Positions 60,326 to 64,000 of a DNA stretch of 64,000 nucleotides are shown one piece after another (the first letter of the stretch is position 1; every line of letters begins with the position of its first letter). Made by a program: the position numbers and the translations under genes. The stretch comes from Flemingiibacterium sp045586505 (GTDB lineage: Bacteria; Bacillota; Clostridia; Oscillospirales; CAG-272). The DNA is taken from the NCBI GenBank assembly GCA_045586505.1, contig JAZNAL010000013.1:1-64000 (forward strand), read 5' to 3'. The notes beneath the pieces were generated by a model, which saw nothing but the letters and a program-made list of their open reading frames with translations, was not told the DNA's origin and made no database searches.

Positions 60326-61321
60326 TCAACTGCCCGATTTATTCTTCTCAAGATATTTTTGACTGCGTGCAAGCGCCGCTTCGAAATATTCGTTGGTTTC
60401 GAAGCCCGAAGCGCTCTTTTCGGCGTCAGACTTGCTCTTCTGATGTGCCGCAAGGGAGGATTCCACCTCTTCGAGGGTCCTAAGCCCTTGATCGTGCCAG
60501 TTTTCAAGCACTTTGTTCATGTAGGCAATCTTATATTCGCCGATAGAATCGATCATGATCTCATACGCCCGTGTGATGACGGAGATGTCGAATTTCCACT
60601 CGGAGATCCAGCATTCGGTCATCTTTTTTTCCCTGGGGGTAAGTGAACGTGAGCCCACACCGATCAGTGTGCGGATCTGCGAGGTCACCTCGTCGACACG
60701 CTCGCGGCGCTCGATGTACTCGCTGAGGGCTTCGGTGGTAACGATGCCGTCGTCGTGCATACCGATTGCCACCTTTTCGATGTAACGGGGTGAGGTTTTA
60801 CCGTTTGCCTTGCAGTAGGAGTAAAGCGTTTCTATGTAGCCGGGGTCACTCAGGTGCAGGAAGTCGTACATGCCGACGATAGACGCGGATTCGGCGGGGG
60901 TGAATATCTTGCCCACGATCTGCTGGCACGCGTCGATGATCTGCGAGAGCTCCTTGTGGGCATCCATCACGTCTGCCGCCTGACTTTCGGTGTAGGTTGG
61001 CAGAGAGTTTGACTGCAGCGTCTTGTTGCCGGCGACCTTTTCGGCAGGTGCGCCCGTGGGAGCCGCTTCAGCGGCGTCCATAACGCCAGCACGGCGCCAG
61101 AAGTCAAGCGCACGTCCGAGGGCAGTCTTGGTGCAGTCAAGTTGCTTGCAGAGCCGTTCACAGGCGCTGTCATAGTCGGCGCGCAGGGAATCATCCGCCG
61201 CCGCAAGGAGGAGCACCTTTAATTCAAATCCGCCCGCAGAGGGAAGTGTCAGCATAACCTTCTCGCGAGGGAGCGAGAAAACACTGTCGCCGTATTCGAT
61301 TTTCAGTTTTTTCGCGCTCAT
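60326..61321 (-). CDS. dnaD: DnaD-domain replication protein
   Basis: 331 residues. An N-terminal winged-helix part (about 1-95) is followed by two DnaD/DnaB-II domains: one near 125-215 (KIFTPAESASIVGMYDFLHL, YIEKVAIGMHDDGI) and a second near 230-290 (RSLTPREKKMTECWISEW, YKIAYMNKVLENWHDQGL). DnaD-like proteins remodel DNA and bring the helicase loader to origins. It lies 18 bases upstream of dnaC. AGGAGGA lies about six bases before the ATG. Confidence 0.9.
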   Translation of the reverse strand: MSAKKLKIEYGDSVFSLPREKVMLTLPSAGGFELKVLLLAAADDSLRADYDSACERLCKQLDCTKTALGRALDFWRRAGVMDAAEAAPTGAPAEKVAGNKTLQSNSLPTYTESQAADVMDAHKELSQIIDACQQIVGKIFTPAESASIVGMYDFLHLSDPGYIETLYSYCKANGKTSPRYIEKVAIGMHDDGIVTTEALSEYIERRERVDEVTSQIRTLIGVGSRSLTPREKKMTECWISEWKFDISVITRAYEIMIDSIGEYKIAYMNKVLENWHDQGLRTLEEVESSLAAHQKSKSDAEKSASGFETNEYFEAALARSQKYLEKNKSGS

Positions 61322-61336
61322 ATATTCCTCCTGAGG

Positions 61337-62011
61337 TTATTTCGTTAGCTCATAGCACAGGGTCATCAGTGAATCTCCCATGTGAACGTTTTGTACGACC
61401 ACGCCCTTGTGGGAGAGATCGATCTCGGTGCTGGCGAAGTTCCAAAGACCCTTGATGCCGATATCCGCGAGACGTTCAGCCATTTCGCGTACAGCGGTCT
61501 TGGGCACGGTCAGCACCGCGATGTTTACGGTGTTGTTTTTGCAGTAATCTTCAAGCTCGTTAAGGGATTTGACGGTATAGCCTGCGATGGTTTTGCCGAT
61601 CACGTTTGGCGAAACGTCAAAAAGTGCGGTGAGCTTGACTCCGCGGCGCTCAAAGATGGGGCTTGCGGCAAGTGCACTGCCGAGGTTTCCCGCGCCTATT
61701 ATCACAGCGTTGAAATTTTGTGTAACACCGAGTATTTCGCCTATTTTGCCGTAGAGATATTTAACATTGTAGCCATAGCCTTGTTGACCGAAACCGCCGA
61801 AGCAGTTGAGGTCCTGACGTATCTGGGAAGCCGTGACGTTCATGAGCTTTGAAAGCTCACCCGACGAGATGCGCAGAATGTCGTTCTGCAGAAGCTCGCG
61901 AAGATAACGGTAATATCTCGGCAAGCGCTTTATAACCGCCGGAGAGACGTGGTTTTTTACCTCGTCGACCGAGTCTTCGTCACGGTATTTATCACGGGAT
62001 TCGGGTTTCAT
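61337..62011 (-). CDS. rex: Redox-sensing transcriptional repressor Rex
   Basis: 224 residues. A winged helix (about 25-90, with SGELSKLMNVTASQIRQDL and FGGFGQQGYGYNV) binds DNA. The Rossmann domain starts at VIIGAGNLGSALA (104-116) and senses the NADH/NAD ratio. A domain-swap C-terminal helix follows. It normally represses fermentation and respiration genes; I saw no clear Rex operator in the window. AAAGGAA lies about nine bases before the ATG. It lies 15 bases upstream of dnaD. Confidence 0.95.
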   Translation of the reverse strand: MKPESRDKYRDEDSVDEVKNHVSPAVIKRLPRYYRYLRELLQNDILRISSGELSKLMNVTASQIRQDLNCFGGFGQQGYGYNVKYLYGKIGEILGVTQNFNAVIIGAGNLGSALAASPIFERRGVKLTALFDVSPNVIGKTIAGYTVKSLNELEDYCKNNTVNIAVLTVPKTAVREMAERLADIGIKGLWNFASTEIDLSHKGVVVQNVHMGDSLMTLCYELTK

Positions 62012-62055
62012 ATGCGTTCTTTCCTTTCACGGTGTGAAGCCAAGATGTAGGGCGT

Positions 62056-62078
62056 CGGGAGCGAAAGGCTCCCGTACG
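62056..62078 (-). other. Hairpin between the isocitrate dehydrogenase and rex genes
   Basis: Leftward CGGGAGC-CTTTC-GCTCCCG. No T-tract follows, so it is more likely a processing or stability element than a terminator. Confidence 0.4.
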
Positions 62079-62089
62079 GCCATTATTTC

Positions 62090-63259
62090 TTAAAGAGACT
62101 TTACGGTGTCCATTACGTATGCTGCAAACTCGTCGCAGGTCGCGCCGGTATCTCTGCCGGTGACAACATACTTCTTGTCCTCAAACATACAGTAGTCGAG
62201 TGCCTTTTCCAGTTTGTCCGCCTCATCCTGTCTTCCGATGTGGGAGAGAAGGAGCACAGCCGCACGGAGCATGGAGCAGGGATCTGCGTACTTGCCGCGG
62301 CCTTCCTTGATCATTCTGGGAGCGGAACCATGGATAGCTTCGAACATTGCGTACTTCTTACCGATATTAGCCGAGCCTGCGGTACCAACACCGCCCTGGA
62401 ACTCTGCCGCTTCGTCGGTGATGATGTCGCCGTAAAGGTTGGGAAGCACGAAAACCTTGAAATCGGTGCGACGCTTCTCGTCAACTAACTTCGCGGTCAT
62501 AATATCGATGAACCACTCATCGGTATTGATCTCGGGATAATCCTTGGCGATCTCCTCGCAGATGCGGAGGAACTTACCGTCGGTGGTCTTGATGATGTTT
62601 GCCTTGGTAACGATGGATACGCGATCCTTCTTGTTTTTGCGTGCGTACTCGAAGGCAAGGCGTGCGATACGGTTGGTACCCTCGGTGGTGGTTACGCAGA
62701 AGTCAACTGCGAGATCATCGGTAACGTTCACGCCCTGAGAGCCGACAGCATAGCTGCCCTCGGTATTCTCACGGAAGAAGGTCCAGTCGATGCCCTTATC
62801 GGGAACCTTAACAGGACGAACATTTGCGAAAAGGTCGAGGTTCTTACGCATTGCAACATTTGCGGACTCGATGTTGGGCCAGGGATCGCCTGCGCGAGGA
62901 GTGGTGGTGGGGCCCTTCAAGATAACATCGCACTTGTAGAGCTCTTCCATAACATCATCGGGAATAGCCTTCATGCAAGCCGCACGGTTTTCGATGGTGA
63001 GACCGTCGATAACCTTGAAGACGACCTTGCCTGCCTTAACCTCATCAGCAAGCAGGAATTCAAGTACATCCTGAGCCGCCTTGGTGATGATGGGACCGAT
63101 TCCGTCGCCGCCGCAGATACCGATGGTAAGTACGGGAAGCGCGGTGTAATCAACAAAATCCTTTGCTGCGTTTATCTTTTCAACGCGCTCGAGCTGAGAG
63201 CGAAGAACAGCTTCAAACTTTTCAACAGCCGATTTGATGTTTGCATCATAATTGTTCAT
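62090..63259 (-). CDS. NAD-dependent isocitrate/isopropylmalate dehydrogenase family protein
   Basis: 389 residues. Beta-decarboxylating dehydrogenase fold: ICGGDGIGP at the start, RKNLDLFANVRPVK with substrate-binding arginines, FRENTEGSYAVGSQG, KANIIKTTDG and NLYGDIITDEAAEFQGGVG, where the metal-binding Asp lies. The pattern FRENTEG(x)Y favours isocitrate over isopropylmalate. It would make 2-oxoglutarate. GGAGT lies about nine bases before the ATG. Rex is downstream, which may place it under a redox theme. Confidence 0.87.
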   Translation of the reverse strand: MNNYDANIKSAVEKFEAVLRSQLERVEKINAAKDFVDYTALPVLTIGICGGDGIGPIITKAAQDVLEFLLADEVKAGKVVFKVIDGLTIENRAACMKAIPDDVMEELYKCDVILKGPTTTPRAGDPWPNIESANVAMRKNLDLFANVRPVKVPDKGIDWTFFRENTEGSYAVGSQGVNVTDDLAVDFCVTTTEGTNRIARLAFEYARKNKKDRVSIVTKANIIKTTDGKFLRICEEIAKDYPEINTDEWFIDIMTAKLVDEKRRTDFKVFVLPNLYGDIITDEAAEFQGGVGTAGSANIGKKYAMFEAIHGSAPRMIKEGRGKYADPCSMLRAAVLLLSHIGRQDEADKLEKALDYCMFEDKKYVVTGRDTGATCDEFAAYVMDTVKSL

Positions 63260-63304
63260 TTTCTGGTACTCCGTTTCATATAATAGGTATTTATGATCAG
63301 TGGG

Positions 63305-63461
63305 ATATCCACATTATCAACAAAGTTATCAACAGCCGTCATGGCTGTTTTTTTGAAAAAAACTGTCGCGGGATGCCATATTATCCGATATTTCGCGGCA
63401 GAACGTACGTTTTTTGCGCACTTGTCCACAGGTTGTGGAAACTATCGATGGGTTTTCCACA
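63305..63461. promoter_or_regulatory. Cluster of DnaA-box-like 9-mers
   Basis: Five sites lie one mismatch from TTATCCACA: ATATCCACA (63305), TTATCAACA (63314 and 63326), TTGTCCACA (63422) and TTTTCCACA (63453), plus weaker TTATCCGAT (63381) and an inverted TGTGGAAAC (63434). They fill the gap between tsaD and the dehydrogenase gene. A role in DnaA binding is plausible but unproven. The gap also holds ACAGCC/GGCTGT with TTTTTTT (63332-63353), a rightward terminator shape. Confidence 0.5.
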
Positions 63462-63462
63462 A

Positions 63463-64000
63463 TTATTTACCGGTGGCCTTTGCGTTCAGCGAGGTGTCCG
63501 CGCGGACTCCCGCAAGGTATTCATAGTACCCCTGAGCCGCAATCATTGCCGCGTTGTCACCGCAGAGTGAGCGCGGCGGCATATAGAGCTTTATCCTGCG
63601 TTTGGCGGCGAATTGTTCAAGCGCGGTGCGCAGATGCGAGTTCGCGGCAACTCCGCCTGCCATAACAAGCGCGGACATACCGGTGGCATCCATTGCCATG
63701 CCGAGCTTCTTGACAACAGACGTGGTAACCGCCTTGGTAAATGATGCAGCGATGTCCTCTTTTATACAGGTCTCACCCTTTTGCCCAAGATTGTGCAGAT
63801 GATTGATGACCGCAGTTTTGAGTCCGCTGAAGGAAAAGTCGAGATTATCACCGATGACCGCTGCGGACGGGAATTTCACCGCCTCGCTGTCGCCGAGAGA
63901 TGCCAGCCTGTCCATTTCCGCGCCACCCGGATAGGGAAGTCCCATCACGCGTCCGACTTTGTCGAACGCTTCGCCGATGGCATCGTCACGCGTTCTGCCG
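63463..64000 (-). CDS. tsaD: tRNA threonylcarbamoyladenosine transferase TsaD, C-terminal part
   Basis: Partial: about 178 residues are present and the gene continues beyond the window end. The visible end has GLPYPGGAEMDRLA, DFSFSGLKTAV, GGVAANSHLR and PPRSLCGDNAAMIA, all typical of TsaD/Kae1 (ASKHA fold; iron-binding Asp in CGDNAAM). With TsaB and TsaE it makes t6A37 on ANN-decoding tRNAs. It is the first gene of a possible tsaD-idh-rex-dnaD-dnaC leftward series, although the gap of about 200 bases is large. Confidence 0.95.
   Translation of the reverse strand, partial: GRTRDDAIGEAFDKVGRVMGLPYPGGAEMDRLASLGDSEAVKFPSAAVIGDNLDFSFSGLKTAVINHLHNLGQKGETCIKEDIAASFTKAVTTSVVKKLGMAMDATGMSALVMAGGVAANSHLRTALEQFAAKRRIKLYMPPRSLCGDNAAMIAAQGYYEYLAGVRADTSLNAKATGK

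Noticed and set aside
63401..63412. LexA box GAAC-GTAC-GTTT between the dehydrogenase and tsaD genes.
   Set aside because: The flanking bases do not match the C/G of the consensus, and neither neighbour is a typical SOS gene; too weak to call.
63260..63462. Chromosomal replication origin.
   Set aside because: DnaA-like boxes are present, but dnaA, dnaN and rpmH are absent and there is no clear A+T-rich unwinding region; only a DnaA-binding cluster is claimed.

Overview
The window looks like chromosomal DNA from a Gram-positive anaerobe of the class Clostridia, close to the gut Oscillospiraceae/Ruminococcaceae. The evidence is a T-box leader before pheST, an infC-rpmI-rplT attenuator, a Bacillus-type LexA box, DnaD and DnaC helicase-loading proteins, Rex, NrdR, a class B sortase, an S-layer-homology protein and many consensus sigma-A promoters with 17-bp spacers. 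I see no transposase, CRISPR array or intact prophage. Most of the window is housekeeping, with a few unusual loci.

Layout. 1-540: a tRNA-like sequence, two tandem 5S rRNA genes and tRNA-Asn. 649-5333: a methyltransferase and a three-gene amino-sugar operon (nagA, a NagB-like protein, an FGGY kinase). 5432-8513: dxs, a lipase-like protein, a DUF1653 protein and an AraC remnant. 8582-11180: a DNA-damage type module in which a Y-family polymerase is opposed to an XRE repressor and an ImmA/IrrE metallopeptidase across face-to-face promoters carrying three operator palindromes. 11259-13079: a PHP-domain protein and a secreted LysM-CAP protein. 13278-22737: an oligopeptide ABC transporter operon in which four of the five transporter proteins have unusual architecture, followed by a membrane-anchored ApbE-like protein. 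22808-31976: nrdR, pyrE, ybaK, ahcY, sortase B, rlmA, glycosyltransferase and others. 32146-38335: prfB (no frameshift), a GT4-LURP pair, an ABC-F protein and lexA with its own SOS box. 38456-46280: chromate transporter pair, infC-rpmI-rplT, a SpoU methylase, a nagA remnant, metG and tatD. 46381-50292: pheST with its T-box. 50442-59093: an HPr-like protein lacking the PTS histidine, a DUF1015 protein, HtrA, DacF and a 1,230-residue SLH protein. 59333-64000: dnaC, dnaD, rex, an isocitrate dehydrogenase, a cluster of DnaA-box-like sites and the 3' part of tsaD.

The loci most worth following are: (1) the polymerase/XRE/ImmA switch, because its perfect promoter has an operator filling the -35/-10 spacer and faces the repressor promoter; (2) a three-hairpin leader element shared by lexA and dacF that places a hairpin between Shine-Dalgarno and start codon; and (3) the remodelled peptide transporter, with an apparently circularly permuted binding protein, a large permease ectodomain, a coiled-coil insert inside one ATPase and a membrane tail on the other. 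All functions are read from sequence motifs alone; no database search was possible.
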